Shown: positions 21,465 to 31,570 of the stretch, one piece after another
Layout of the letters: the number at the start of each line of letters is the position of its first letter
How positions within the stretch are numbered: position 1 is the stretch's first letter
From: Daucus carota subsp. sativus
Taxonomy: Eukaryota > Streptophyta > Magnoliopsida > Apiales > Apiaceae
Reading direction: 5' to 3'
Assembly (NCBI RefSeq): GCF_001625215.2
Contig: NC_030385.2
Location: 25,909,135 to 25,973,134, forward strand
Length of the DNA: 64,000 nucleotides
Notes under the pieces: model-generated
Database searches by the model: none
Told to the model about the DNA's origin: nothing
The model's input: the letters and a program-made list of their open reading frames with translations, nothing else
Position numbers and translations under genes: made by a program

Positions 21465-23627
21465 ATGTCTCAGTTGATCAATCTTGTCGTCAAAGATGAC
21501 TCGACAAGATACAAGCTCTTGAGAGTCATTGGGAAATGGGGTCCTGCATTCACTCTCCCACTCTATGAAGCTGCCATTCTTTCCCCTCAAGACAACAAGA
21601 CTCACCTCTCATTAGTAGCCTTCAAGCTCATCAGCACCGGTCAAGTGGACTATTTCAACTTGGCCTTTCAAGATGTTAAGGCCTCTCAAGTCTTTCAATA
21701 TAATTCTATCATCTTGCCTTTCATGAGGTATTTTCAGGCCAATGTAAAAGGGGGTACACTTCTCTGTATTGTCTTGCCTTATGATACCATTGTCACTTCT
21801 CTTCGATCTTTACTATTGTCGAATCCAAGATTCTCTGAAGGCCTCGAGGAGAAGATGATTGCATTGGTTCTTGAAAGAGCCTTGATTGCCCTTGATGCAA
21901 TTCACAAAGCTGGCAAATGTCATGCAAGAATCACAGCAGATACTGTCTTTTATGATCTTGGAGAGCCCACTTTCTATCTTGCTTATGCAGCTTCTTTATA
22001 TGAGCGGACTAGTCTGAAGAATGTTGATGTTTGGAATTGTCTCCCTGTGAACAAAATGCTGGCATGGGGTTTAGCCCCTGAAGTTAAACATGATGAATCA
22101 CTGGAGTTTGTGGATGTATACGAGACGGATAAATCTGATATTTGGCTTATTGGAATCTTGGCTTTGGAATTAGCTTATGGGAGGATTCTAGTGGAGGATC
22201 GGAGAGAACTGCTTGACATTGCTAATTACATAAGTAGCCACCCAAAAGTTTTGACAGATACTTGGGAGGAACTTAGGATTAAATCTGGAGAGTTTGCTTC
22301 TGGGGGTGATCCAGGAAAACTGCCAATCGTCTTGACAGTGAAGCAGACAAGATTTAGTGACCGTTTTGGCGGCTTTGTGGCCAGGTGTCTTGATGCTGAT
22401 CCAGAGAACAGGGCATCTGCAGCAGAGCTACTTAATGTGCATGACTTCTTGAGGGAAAATGTAGAGAACATGACGACATTCAGAGATATGGTGACTGCAG
22501 GAGCAAAGCCTCACGATGCACTCTCATCTGAACAGAGTGATCATCTTTCGTTTTGTCACAATGGCCTCACTTACACAATTCTTGAACCTATTGGGACATG
22601 GGGGCTAGGGGCATTTGGGCGCTCAACCACTCTACCTGTTTATAAAGCAGTCACTACCTCTGGATCAAATGATCCCTCGCCTCAGCACGTAGCCTTCATA
22701 ATGGCCAGCAGCCTTCGTGCTCCTTTATTTGATCTAGCATCATACAGCATCAAGAAAAATATATTTTGCAGTCATATCAATATTTTACCCTCTAACACAC
22801 ACTTCTTTATACAGTTAAAAGGCCACGAAACACTTTGCATAGTACTGCCATTTGATGCTCAAGTGTTGTCTCTCCGCTCAATCTTACAGAACCGCCCAAA
22901 ATTTGCTAATGGGATTCCCCAAACCTGTATAGCTGTTGCTCTACTGCACACTGTAAGGGGGCTCCACATGCTCCACACCAAGGATTATGATCACTTAGAA
23001 ATCACTGCAGGTACCATCTTCTATCATATTGAAGATAAATCCATCAAACTTGCATTTGGAGCTTCCTGTTATGAGCGGACTAGTGCTGCTGAAGAATCTG
23101 GTGAGTGTCCAATCCAAGAAGTGTTTTATTGGGCAACCCCGCCAGAGGTTGATGTCTTATCACGAGCCAGAAAACTTCATGAATACGACAGATTTAAAGC
23201 TGATATCTGGTTTATTGGAATTGCGGCTCTGGAATTGGCTTATAGGAAAATTCCAGTGGTGAAGCGGGAAGAATTGCTCAGAATAGCTAGCTACATAAGC
23301 CAAGTGAGAAGGTTGCCTGATACATGGGAGGAACTTAGGACTAAAGCTGATGAATTAGAGGTTGTGAAAACTCAAAGGAATAGAAAATTCCTTAAGTGTC
23401 CCACAGCTCCTGAGAACCCACCAAGATTTGATGAACATTTTGGTAATTTTGTAGCAATGTGCCTGGATGCAGAACCGAATGAGAGGCCACTTGCAAATGA
23501 ACTACTGATGGATGAATTTCTGAGGAACGTTAACGAAGGAGAAAGTATGGAAATGTTCAAGGCTGTGATGATCAACGGATATAGAAATTTTGACAAAAAG
23601 AAAACTGTAGCTATCGGTTCTGCATAG
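21465..23627 (+). CDS. Double-domain pseudokinase (Ste20/BLUS1-like fold)
   Basis: Intronless gene of 720 codons from ATG 21465; the start MSQLINLV is shared with gene 1. It has two kinase-like domains, at about residues 15-345 and 368-700. Domain 1 keeps the VAFK lysine and APEV; the HRD position is HAR and the DFG position lies in LAYAAS. Domain 2 has lost the lysine (VAFIMA), reads HLE for HRD and has T where the loop Asn should be (AGTIF). SDIWLIGILALELAYG and ADIWFIGIAALELAY mark the alpha-F helices, and a TWEELR motif follows each. The C-terminal tail ESMEMFKAVMI recurs in all three genes. Domain 2 is nearly identical in DNA to gene 1 domain 3, which suggests recent exchange. Function unknown; a catalytically dead regulator is inferred. 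Confidence 0.88.
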   Translation: MSQLINLVVKDDSTRYKLLRVIGKWGPAFTLPLYEAAILSPQDNKTHLSLVAFKLISTGQVDYFNLAFQDVKASQVFQYNSIILPFMRYFQANVKGGTLLCIVLPYDTIVTSLRSLLLSNPRFSEGLEEKMIALVLERALIALDAIHKAGKCHARITADTVFYDLGEPTFYLAYAASLYERTSLKNVDVWNCLPVNKMLAWGLAPEVKHDESLEFVDVYETDKSDIWLIGILALELAYGRILVEDRRELLDIANYISSHPKVLTDTWEELRIKSGEFASGGDPGKLPIVLTVKQTRFSDRFGGFVARCLDADPENRASAAELLNVHDFLRENVENMTTFRDMVTAGAKPHDALSSEQSDHLSFCHNGLTYTILEPIGTWGLGAFGRSTTLPVYKAVTTSGSNDPSPQHVAFIMASSLRAPLFDLASYSIKKNIFCSHINILPSNTHFFIQLKGHETLCIVLPFDAQVLSLRSILQNRPKFANGIPQTCIAVALLHTVRGLHMLHTKDYDHLEITAGTIFYHIEDKSIKLAFGASCYERTSAAEESGECPIQEVFYWATPPEVDVLSRARKLHEYDRFKADIWFIGIAALELAYRKIPVVKREELLRIASYISQVRRLPDTWEELRTKADELEVVKTQRNRKFLKCPTAPENPPRFDEHFGNFVAMCLDAEPNERPLANELLMDEFLRNVNEGESMEMFKAVMINGYRNFDKKKTVAIGSA

Positions 23628-24027
23628 CTAGCTGTGAAGAGATTTATCATTTTTTTTGAATGTTTTCAAGACATTGACTTCATTTACTAGGTTGGCATTA
23701 TAAGGAGTTTGATGATGACATTTGTTTTTGCAGTAATTCCAATATAGCAACAGTTCTCTTTCCCTTTCCATTGAATTTTTCATTGATACAATGTCTGATT
23801 TCACTTGGATGCTATCTACTTTGTTCAGAGTTTGTTTTGGTGATTGAGTCTTCTTCCTATATACTAGCAGAAGTATAATATATCACCTGGCCATGACCTA
23901 TTGGGAAAAAAAAATGTATTCATTCCCATTTTGGTAGATAAGAACTAGTTAGAATGCTCCACAGCTCTTAACAGAAAAATTTAAATTTCTCACAGACACG
24001 TTTACTAATGGATGAAATTGTTGGAAT
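23628..24027. other. 3' flank of pseudokinase gene 2
   Basis: The first about 140 bp is homologous to the 3' flanks of genes 1 and 3. The rest shows no gene. Confidence 0.5.
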
Positions 24028-24330
24028 GCCTCAAAATATTTTCGGGGCTATCATCCAGTCGTTTCTCATCTTCATCATTTACCTGAGAGAATTTCTGGAG
24101 ACGGAATGGAGGATAAAAGAAATTAATATGGGAAATACAGAAAACGACGAGTGATTGAGGGCCTTGTAAGCTAGATAACTTTTATGGGAAGCCTCTGCTT
24201 TAGCCTTCAAGTAATTACGGAATCTTGCTAAATCTAAAGAACGTTCATTCCATAGCTGACCCTTGAGCCGAGTCTAGCTAAAACTAAAGACCACTCATGC
24301 CAAAACCGAACCTTGAGACATCTATAACTC
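24028..24330 (-). pseudogene. Relic of the NifU-like gene (last two exons)
   Basis: This stretch is a degraded copy of 27987-28250. The plus-strand text GGGCTATCATCCAGTCGTTTC matches the last exon of the intact gene, and GAGTGATTGAGGGC... with AAAGAACGTTCAT matches the preceding exon and intron. In-frame stops and small insertions destroy the reading frame, and part of exon 3 seems repeated. It lies between pseudokinase genes 2 and 3, as the intact gene lies after gene 3, so gene and neighbour were duplicated as one block. Confidence 0.7.
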
Positions 24331-24761
24331 GAAACAAGAGTTCATGGGATGAAGCCAGTCATTCAGATAACAGTGACTATGTGCATCACAACACTAACAA
24401 AATAACTTTACAGAATTATACAATAAACTCCAGTCCTTTAAATACACATTTTCCACTGACAGTCTTGAAATTGTTCTTACCATCTGTAAAAATGTCAAAA
24501 TACGCTATCGCAGATAGGGAGAAAAAGTCAGGGACAGATCCAGTAGGGTTCGGGCGCTTAAACACCCCCTACCCAAAAAAAAAGAAAGTAAAATTAAAAT
24601 TGTATATATAAACATCCCATAAAAAAATTTAGTAGTGTTTTATAATATGTATGACTTTATATTTGATATCAGGAAGGGAACTATAAAAAAAATGAATTGA
24701 AAATTTATCCTAACAAATTATGCCAAGGCAAACTGAATATAACCCTGAACCACCAAGAAAT

Positions 24762-24771
24762 CTATTTAAAC
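24762..24771 (+). promoter_or_regulatory. TATA-like box of pseudokinase gene 3
   Basis: CTATTTAAAC within CACCAAGAAATCTATTTAAA, about 230 bp upstream of the ATG at 24993. It shares the core with gene 2 and the upstream flank with gene 1. Confidence 0.5.
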
Positions 24772-24992
24772 CACTCTACCCATCTTCAACTTGCTCTGTA
24801 ATCACCCATCTACACACTTATATACACATGTTGTAAACTCTGATTCTTGATACTTCATCTTCATCATTATCAACTCACTGATCACCCATCTGACATACCT
24901 GCATAAACTTGTATCCACTGCTTCTTGCATCGTTTCGTTTTCGAGTACATTCTTGCTTTCTTGATCTTCACAAATCTTGATCAAGCACTTCC

Positions 24993-27155
24993 ATGGATGA
25001 GTTGATCAATATTGTTGTCACAGACAGCGAAAGACAAGCAAGTTACAAGATTCTGAGAGTCATTGGAAGATGGGGTCCTGCATTCACTCTCCCAGTCTAT
25101 GAAGCTGCCGTTCTTTCCCCCAAAGACAACAATACTTACATTTTCTTTGTTGCCTTAAAGATTATCAGCAGTACTCAAGAGGAATACTTCAACATGGCCA
25201 TTCAAGATGTCGAAGCCTCTCAAGTCTTGGCCTCTCAAATAAATTCCAACATTCTGCCAGTCCTTGAATCTTTTAAGGCCAATGTGGAAGATGTTCCACA
25301 TTTCTGCATTGTCTTGCCTTATGATACTACTGTCATGTCTCTTCGGCCTCTGCTGTTGTCGAATCCAAGATTTTCTGGAGGTATGGATGAGAAGATGATT
25401 GCATTAGTGCTCGTACGAGTCTTGGCTGGCCTCGATGCAATTCACCAATCTGGCAAACATCACAAAAGGATCACGGCTGATTCTGTCTTCTATAATTTTA
25501 ATGCACCAAATTTCTATCTTGCTTATGCAGCTTCTCTATATGAGCGGACTACTCATCCGAATCTTGGTAATCCAAATTTCCGCCCTATAGACAAAATGCT
25601 GGCCTGGGGTTTAGCCCCTGAAGTTAAACAAGATGAATCATTGGATTTTGTGGATGTTTACAACACGGAGAAATCTGATGTTTGGCTTATTGGAATCTTG
25701 GCTTTGGAATTAGCCTATGGGAGGATTCTAGTAAAGGATCGCAGAGAATTGCTTGACATTGCTAGTTTCATAAGGAGACGTGGAATTTTGACGGATACTT
25801 GGGAGGAGTTGAGGACTAAATGTGCAGAGTCTGATCCGGGTGCTGATCCAGTGAAACCACCAAATGTCTTGTCAGTGAAGCAGACAAGATTTAGTGAACG
25901 TTTCGGTGGCTTTTTGGCCTGGTGTTTTGATCCTGATCCAGAGAGTAGGGCATCTGCAGAAGAGCTGCTTCATGGGCATGACTTCTTGTGGGAAAATGTA
26001 GGGACCATGAAGACATTTAATGATATGTTGACAGTAATGGATCCTCACGTAGACCGCTTTCTTGATCGAGTTCCAAAGAAAAAACAGAGTGATCATCTTT
26101 CGATTCGTGAAAAGGGCATCACTTACACAATTATGGAACCTATTGGGACATGGGGGCAAGATTACTGTCATATAGTTTATGAAGCAGTCACCACCACTGG
26201 ATTTAATGATACCTCTCCTCGATCCGTGGCCTTCACAATGGTCAAGAACAATGAAGGTGAGGTTTATGAGAAGGCCGAAAAGAGTCTGGAGAAAAGTACT
26301 TCAGTCAATCATATCAATATTCTACCCTTAATCGCACACTTCCTTAAACAATTGAAATATGAAACAATTTGTATGGTACTGCCATTTGATGCTCAAGTGT
26401 TGTCTCTCCGCTCAATCATTCAAAGCCGCCCAAAATATGCTGATGGGATTCCTCAAAACTGTATCGCGGCTTCTCTACTGCACGTTTTAAGGGCGCTCCA
26501 TGTGATCCACTCTAAGGGTGAAGATCACTCTGAAATTACAGCAGCTAACATCTTCTATCATATTGAAGATAAGTCCATCAAACTTGCCTATGCAGCCTCA
26601 TGTTTTGACCGGACTTATGCTCCTGAAGAATCTGGTGAATTTGGAATAAACAAGTTGCTGTCATGGGGAGCACCACCAGAGCTTGATATGGTGAAAGAAT
26701 CGCCCTTAAAACGTAAATACGACGCATTTGCAGCTGATATATGGTTTATTGGAATTGCAGCTCTGGAATTGGCTTATGGGAAAATCAAAGTGGCAAGTCG
26801 CAATGAATTGCTTAGAATTGCTAGCTACATAAGCAATGTGGGAATTCTGCCTAATACATGGGAGGAACTTAGGACTGAAGTTTTTGAAGCGGAGATTTTG
26901 AAATATCACCCGACAAGAAAGTTCCTCAAGTTTCCCACAGATTTTAAGAACCCGCCAAGGTTTGATGAATATTTTGGTCATTTTGTAGCAGTGTGTCTGG
27001 ATACGAATCCCAAGGAGAGGCAATTAGCAGATGAGCTTTTGACTGGTGGTTTTTTGGGGCACATTAATGAAGAAGAAAGTATGGAAATCTTCAGGGCCAC
27101 GATGATCTTGGGATATAAAGATTTAAATAAAAAGAAAGCTATAGTTACCGGTTGA
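24993..27155 (+). CDS. Double-domain pseudokinase (Ste20/BLUS1-like fold)
   Basis: Intronless, 720 codons, with ATG at 24993 (MDELINIVV). Two kinase-like domains lie at about residues 17-350 and 372-705. Domain 1 keeps VALK and APEV, but the HRD position is HKR and the DFG position falls in LAYAAS. Domain 2 has Thr instead of the lysine (VAFTMV) and HSE for HRD, yet keeps the loop Asn (AANIF). SDVWLIGILALELAYG and ADIWFIGIAALELAYG are intact, and TWEELR follows each. It is the most diverged of the three genes, with an extra charged stretch around DRVPKKKQSD between domains. It converges on the minus-strand NifU-like gene, about 830 bp apart. The role is unknown; loss of both catalytic aspartates in both domains argues against phosphotransfer. 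Confidence 0.88.
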   Translation: MDELINIVVTDSERQASYKILRVIGRWGPAFTLPVYEAAVLSPKDNNTYIFFVALKIISSTQEEYFNMAIQDVEASQVLASQINSNILPVLESFKANVEDVPHFCIVLPYDTTVMSLRPLLLSNPRFSGGMDEKMIALVLVRVLAGLDAIHQSGKHHKRITADSVFYNFNAPNFYLAYAASLYERTTHPNLGNPNFRPIDKMLAWGLAPEVKQDESLDFVDVYNTEKSDVWLIGILALELAYGRILVKDRRELLDIASFIRRRGILTDTWEELRTKCAESDPGADPVKPPNVLSVKQTRFSERFGGFLAWCFDPDPESRASAEELLHGHDFLWENVGTMKTFNDMLTVMDPHVDRFLDRVPKKKQSDHLSIREKGITYTIMEPIGTWGQDYCHIVYEAVTTTGFNDTSPRSVAFTMVKNNEGEVYEKAEKSLEKSTSVNHINILPLIAHFLKQLKYETICMVLPFDAQVLSLRSIIQSRPKYADGIPQNCIAASLLHVLRALHVIHSKGEDHSEITAANIFYHIEDKSIKLAYAASCFDRTYAPEESGEFGINKLLSWGAPPELDMVKESPLKRKYDAFAADIWFIGIAALELAYGKIKVASRNELLRIASYISNVGILPNTWEELRTEVFEAEILKYHPTRKFLKFPTDFKNPPRFDEYFGHFVAVCLDTNPKERQLADELLTGGFLGHINEEESMEIFRATMILGYKDLNKKKAIVTG

Positions 27156-27986
27156 TCTTATTAGCTTGCTATGATGAGATTTGCCGATTATTTCTTAATG
27201 TTTCCTGGAGATGTACTTCATTTACTAAGTTTGTAGGTAGCTAGCTGGGATGAGATTTGTCGATTCTTTTTCTTAATGTTTCCTGAAGATGTATACCAGT
27301 TTGTAGGTATAAAGAGTTTGATGATAACATTTGTTTTTGCAGTAAATCAAATATAGCAACAGTCCTCTCTTTGCATTCCAATTCAGAATGATACTGTGTC
27401 TGATGTCACTTGAATGCTGTCTATTGTGTTAGAGTTTTCTTTCTATAACCTGGCCATAAATTACTGGAAAGAAACTGTATTAATTATCTAAGGTTTGTTA
27501 CAAGAAATTAGATTTCATCAAAGCTGTAGGAAAAAACAAACAGAACCAGCCTAGTAAGATTTTAGCCAAATTTTGTGTCATTGTCTGATACTGTATAAAA
27601 GTATTTGAAATATCATACATTAAGAGTTCAAATATGAAGTATGTTCATGAATGTTCTATATGTTTATTATCTAAGGTTTCATCAGATACTGAACTCCCAA
27701 GCAAAAACCAATTGCCTGGACTTTGTTTACAAGAATTAGTTCCCAGCAAAGCTGCAGTGACAAACAATACCATCTTAGTGCAGAAGTAGCCCGATTCATG
27801 TAATTGTGGTCATGCATTGTGTCCCATTTGATAATGCTTCCGCTTTTATCTTCATTGTTGCTTCTGGCATAACTATTATGGTGTACAATTTCCCTCGGAA
27901 GTAATAATAGTACGCTCAAATTCCCATTCTGATAGATTGCCTTTGAATCAAAGAACTGGATTAAATGCTCCACAACTTTTAATACC
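27156..27986. other. Convergent intergenic region
   Basis: 3' UTRs of pseudokinase gene 3 (plus) and the NifU-like gene (minus). A GAGATTTG(C/T)CGATT / TTTCCTG(A/G)AGATGTA motif is repeated at about 27177 and 27250, suggesting a small local duplication. No other gene is seen. Confidence 0.5.
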
Positions 27987-29072
27987 TCAGAAATTTTCAG
28001 GGCTATCATCAAGTTGTTTCTCGTCTTCTATATCTACCTCCAAGATTTCCTGCAGAAAAACACCCAATAAATATTAAACAGAAGACGATGAGTGATTGAG
28101 GGCTTTGTAAGGTACATGACTTTTACCGGAATCCTCTGCTTCAAGTAGTTACCAAGTCTTGCTAAAATTAAAGAACGTTCATGCCAAAACCGGCCCTTGA
28201 GACTAATCTTTACATATGGACCATCCACTTCAGCTAATTCTGCCACTCCTGAAGTTCATTTTTTATATTTTAGCACGACTAGAAACAGAATTCAGCATAT
28301 ACCTAAGCGTACAAAAGTAAGTCACCTGTCATGCCAACCGAAGTGTCAAAGATATGTGAGAACTGCATTTTGAGGGAAAAGAGCGTTTTTGTTACAATTA
28401 TATCATGTACATACAGAATACCAGATAAGAATAGAGTTATCATTCCAATTGTCGAAAACAATCCTGTTTTTCTGCAAACACTTTAGCATTTTCATACAGA
28501 TGGTCGTCTAACTTGATACACAGTACAGGTTTACAAAATGAATCAAGCTTGAACCCCCCTGGTCTTTAAATTAGATTCTTATACTAATTGTAATTGTTGA
28601 AATTCAAAATAATCTCGTCATAAATTTCACTACTACAAGCACTTGGGAACCTGTATTCCATTTGAAATCCAGACATTCAAATATTAATATAAACCCGAGA
28701 ATTTGAAATAACAACTCAAATCCTGTCATTTGAAATTCATCATTTGAAATAAAATGCACGATTCCAAACATCCGCTTATATGATTCATTTATTTAATTTT
28801 ACAACATTGAGGCAGAGAGCGCATACCTTTTCTCTAGCATCCAGGAGGACTTGCTTCACATTATCCTCCGTTAAGTCGAGTTCTTGAAGCGATGCTGAAA
28901 TGCTCATGCAGCGCAATGCTGGCCTGCCTGTCAACTTAACTGATGATGATCTCCTTCTAGTATGCTTAACACTTGATGATCCATTCAACTTGAATATATC
29001 AGCAAGCAAAACTTTGGGCTGTACTTGTGAGCTGCAATGGCAGTAGCAGTAGCTGCTGGGTAAAATGGACAT
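27987..29072 (-). CDS. Plastid-type NifU-like domain protein lacking the CxxC motif
   Basis: Four exons on the minus strand: 28827-29072, 28326-28362, 28127-28248 and 27987-28049. All have GT/AG borders and fitting phases, for 155 residues. The N-terminus is Ser/Arg-rich with few acidic residues, as in a plastid transit peptide (about residues 1-55). The rest has the pattern of a NifU C-terminal domain: LTEDNVKQVLLDAR, AELAEVDGPYVKISLKG, LGNYLKQRIPEILEV and a DIEDEKQLDDSPENF tail. NifU proteins carry two cysteines (CxxC) in the segment after the KLxG strand to hold an Fe-S cluster. Here it reads RFWHER with no cysteine, so cluster binding is unlikely. Function is not known to me. Exon 2 is only 37 nt. 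A relic copy sits at 24028-24330, and intron 1 (28363-28826) contains a MITE. Confidence 0.8.
28600..28775. mobile_element. MITE in intron 1 of the NifU-like gene
   Basis: ATTTGAAAT-rich sequence that matches, in reverse orientation, the stretch at 36395-36590 (shared TGATTTGAGTTGTCATTTC-type core). Two copies of the same small repeat in one window support a mobile element. The ends were not resolved. Confidence 0.5.
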
Positions 29073-29348
29073 TGTATTATCTTGTATCTCTTGCCCTTTA
29101 CTAGTTGGTCTTGGTGAAGTGATCAGAGAGCAGCTCAGAACTCACATCCCCTGCTTATCCTTTATTTTCTGTTTCTGTGGTCAATAACTAACTCACAATC
29201 TCACAACTACTACATTTCTTTCTAAAAGAAATGAAATTTCCCTGTTCTATTTAAAATTACATAATAATTTTTAAAGTGTTCTCAAGAAATTTATGAAATT
29301 TATGTTTTGATGTAATTCTTTTCCTACCTTCTAGGCTGAAAAATAATA

Positions 29349-29583
29349 CTTCCTCCGTCCCACAATACATGTCACTTTGATTTTTTTTACGTAATTTGAG
29401 GTGCAAATAAAACATATGTCTATAGATTATTTTTCAAATTTTCTTTTTCTGAATAAAGATATGGATGTTATATTTTTATTTAGAAAAAGAAACTTTGAAA
29501 AATAATGTATAGAAATATGTTTTATTTGCACATCAAATTACGTGCAAAAGGTCAAAATGACATGTATCGTGGGACTGAGGGCG
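29349..29583. mobile_element. Stowaway-type MITE
   Basis: 235 bp with terminal inverted repeats CTTCCTCCGTCCCACAATAC and, at the other end in reverse, CGCCCTCAGTCCCACGATAC, flanked by TA on both sides (29347-29348, 29584-29585). The interior is a long hairpin (GTGCAAATAAAACATAT against ATATGTTTTATTTGCAC). Confidence 0.85.
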
Positions 29584-29718
29584 TATTATTCATTTACTCA
29601 AAGTCTGTATATATAATATTGTAAGAATTCACAAGCATAATGCTACTTAAAAGTAATATTACAATATAAAAAAACACAATTAATAGAAAGTTCAATATAT
29701 ATGTGAATTAATCCTTAA

Positions 29719-30161
29719 CACTGTGTCCGGAGCCTGCTTGTCCGGCTTTAAGCTGGGGTTTAAAGTTGTTTCCAATTCCAATGAAAAATGTTTGTTTGTA
29801 TAGTAAATATGTCCATTTAAAGACAGAAATAAGTTTCTTTTCATATGTTTTGTTTTTATGGATATTATTAGGGCTTGGCCCTAAATTCTGGCTGGGGTGG
29901 TTTATCCCCATAATTAATATATTTCTGCTTATCAAAAAAAGTCAGAAATAAGTTAGAAACTGACTTAAAACCGGAAGTTAGTTTAAGGTATTTCTTCCGA
30001 TGACCTAATTTTTTTTAACTTTTTTTTTGGTAAAAATTACCAATAAATCATAAGTTACTCATAAAACACTTTTATTTTTATATTATATTTTTTTTTGAAG
30101 CAATTTTTATATTATATTTTTAATAACCCATATGTCATTAATAAGTCAAAATTATTTTAGA
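29719..30161. mobile_element. Older MITE-like element, interrupted by the hAT
   Basis: Starts near GGAGCCTGCTTGTCCGGCTT and contains AAGTTAGAAACTGACTTAAA and ATAAGTCA motifs like those at 20716-20961. Its right end appears to continue after the hAT insertion as CTGGTCAGATAAACG at 31554-31568, so the hAT landed inside it. Confidence 0.4.
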
Positions 30162-30169
30162 CTCCAGGC

Positions 30170-31545
30170 TAGTGGTGGCATACGGGCGTCCCGTGACGAG
30201 ACGAGACGAGTCGGAGGCGAGACGAGTTGATGAAAGTTGAACTCGTGGACGTCTCGTGTAAGACTAGCGAGACGAGCCGAGCCGAGACGAATCTCAAAAT
30301 ATTAAACTCGCGTCCAACTCGCGAGTTTTGGCGAGTTAGACGAGTTATACATATTTTTTCTTCTGCAGTTGTAGCCTGTAGGCTGTAGCTGGACAGTTCA
30401 TTTACGTAGGGACACAGTGTGTGTGGGCTCAGGGGACCAACTCGCCAAACTCGCCTTCTTTTGTTTTACTGTTGTTGACTTGATTTTTTTGGTTTTCCAA
30501 TTTCCTGTACCAGTAGGCAGTAGCCGTGCACTTCTACTTCAAATATATATTATTTAATTTTTATTAATTTATTATGTAATAAAAAAAAGAGTACGGTACC
30601 TCTATTTATTTTATTAATTAAAAAAAAATTACAACTGATTTGAGAGGACTCCTCTCAAAAAAACGGAACAAACCGCATTTATATTCAAAACAAAATAAAA
30701 ATAAAAAATTACATTTAAATTGAAATATAAATCTAAAACACAAAACTAATTTTTTATTCTTCTTCTTCTTCTTGTTCTGGAATAGCCGACGTGCCCGATT
30801 CCGATAAAGTGTCCATTGTCATCCAAACATCGTCTTCTCCTTCCGAGTCATCTTCTTTCCTTCCTTGTTGTCTTTTTGCGGCTTGATCCCAATCTTTTTT
30901 ACAAACTAATATTTTTACGACATCCGGAGATAGACTTGATCTTTTTTCGTCCAATACTCTTCTTCCCGCACTAAAAGCGGACTCCGATGCAATTGTAGAA
31001 GCGGGAACTACTAAAATGTCTCTCGCAATTTTAGCTAAAACCGGAAATTGATTCTCATGATTCTTCCACCAAGAAACCCATCAAGAATTTAAGATAGCAC
31101 CCAAAAAATAATTATTTTTTATGCCTTGATGATATTTGTATTGTGTATCCTGGTGTTTGATCATGTAACATTTGATGTATGGTGTATCAGATATGTGGAT
31201 TTTCATTGTTTTACCCAAAGTGTAAGCACTCTTGAAATATGCTATGTACTGACTCTGTTCGTAGATAAAAGTTTGAAGAGACAGATGCTGCTCTGCACGG
31301 GCGAGACGAGACGAGCTCGTACGAGGCGGGCGAGACGTCTCCGAGACGAGCGAGCGTGCGTGCCGATACGTTCGAGCCGAGACGAGACGTTCGCGTTTTC
31401 TCAAACCCAGGCTCGTGATCGTCTCGTATAGCTTAACGAGATGAGGCGAGTTTTAACTCGTCTCGCGGCGTACCGGTATTCAACGAGTTAAAAGGCGAGC
31501 CGATACGAGTCGAGTCGTTTGAACTCGTTCGTTTGGCCACCTCTA
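30170..31545 (-). mobile_element. Non-autonomous hAT element with transposase remnant
   Basis: A 1,376-bp element flanked by a perfect 8-bp duplication CTCCAGGC (30162-30169 and 31546-31553), the size made by hAT transposases. Terminal inverted repeats are TAGTGGTGGC at the left and TAGAGGTGGCC in reverse at the right. Subterminal regions (about 30185-30345 and 31290-31530) are dense in GACGAG/ACTCG repeats in both orientations, like transposase-binding arrays. On the minus strand 30754-31080 encodes the hAT C-terminal dimerisation segment (ASESAFSAGRRVLDEKRSSL and an acidic tail). It starts right after a TGA at 31082, so the upstream transposase is missing. Confidence 0.9.
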
Positions 31546-31570
31546 CTCCAGGCTGGTCAGATAAACGTTA

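Noticed and set aside
31081-31431. Overlapping open frames in both strands at the right side of the hAT
   Set aside because: The frames are produced by the GACGAG repeats and match no protein.
30185-31530. GACGAG arrays considered as CRISPR-like or satellite repeats
   Set aside because: No regular spacers, eukaryotic context, and their place inside TIRs with an 8-bp duplication identifies them as hAT subterminal repeats.
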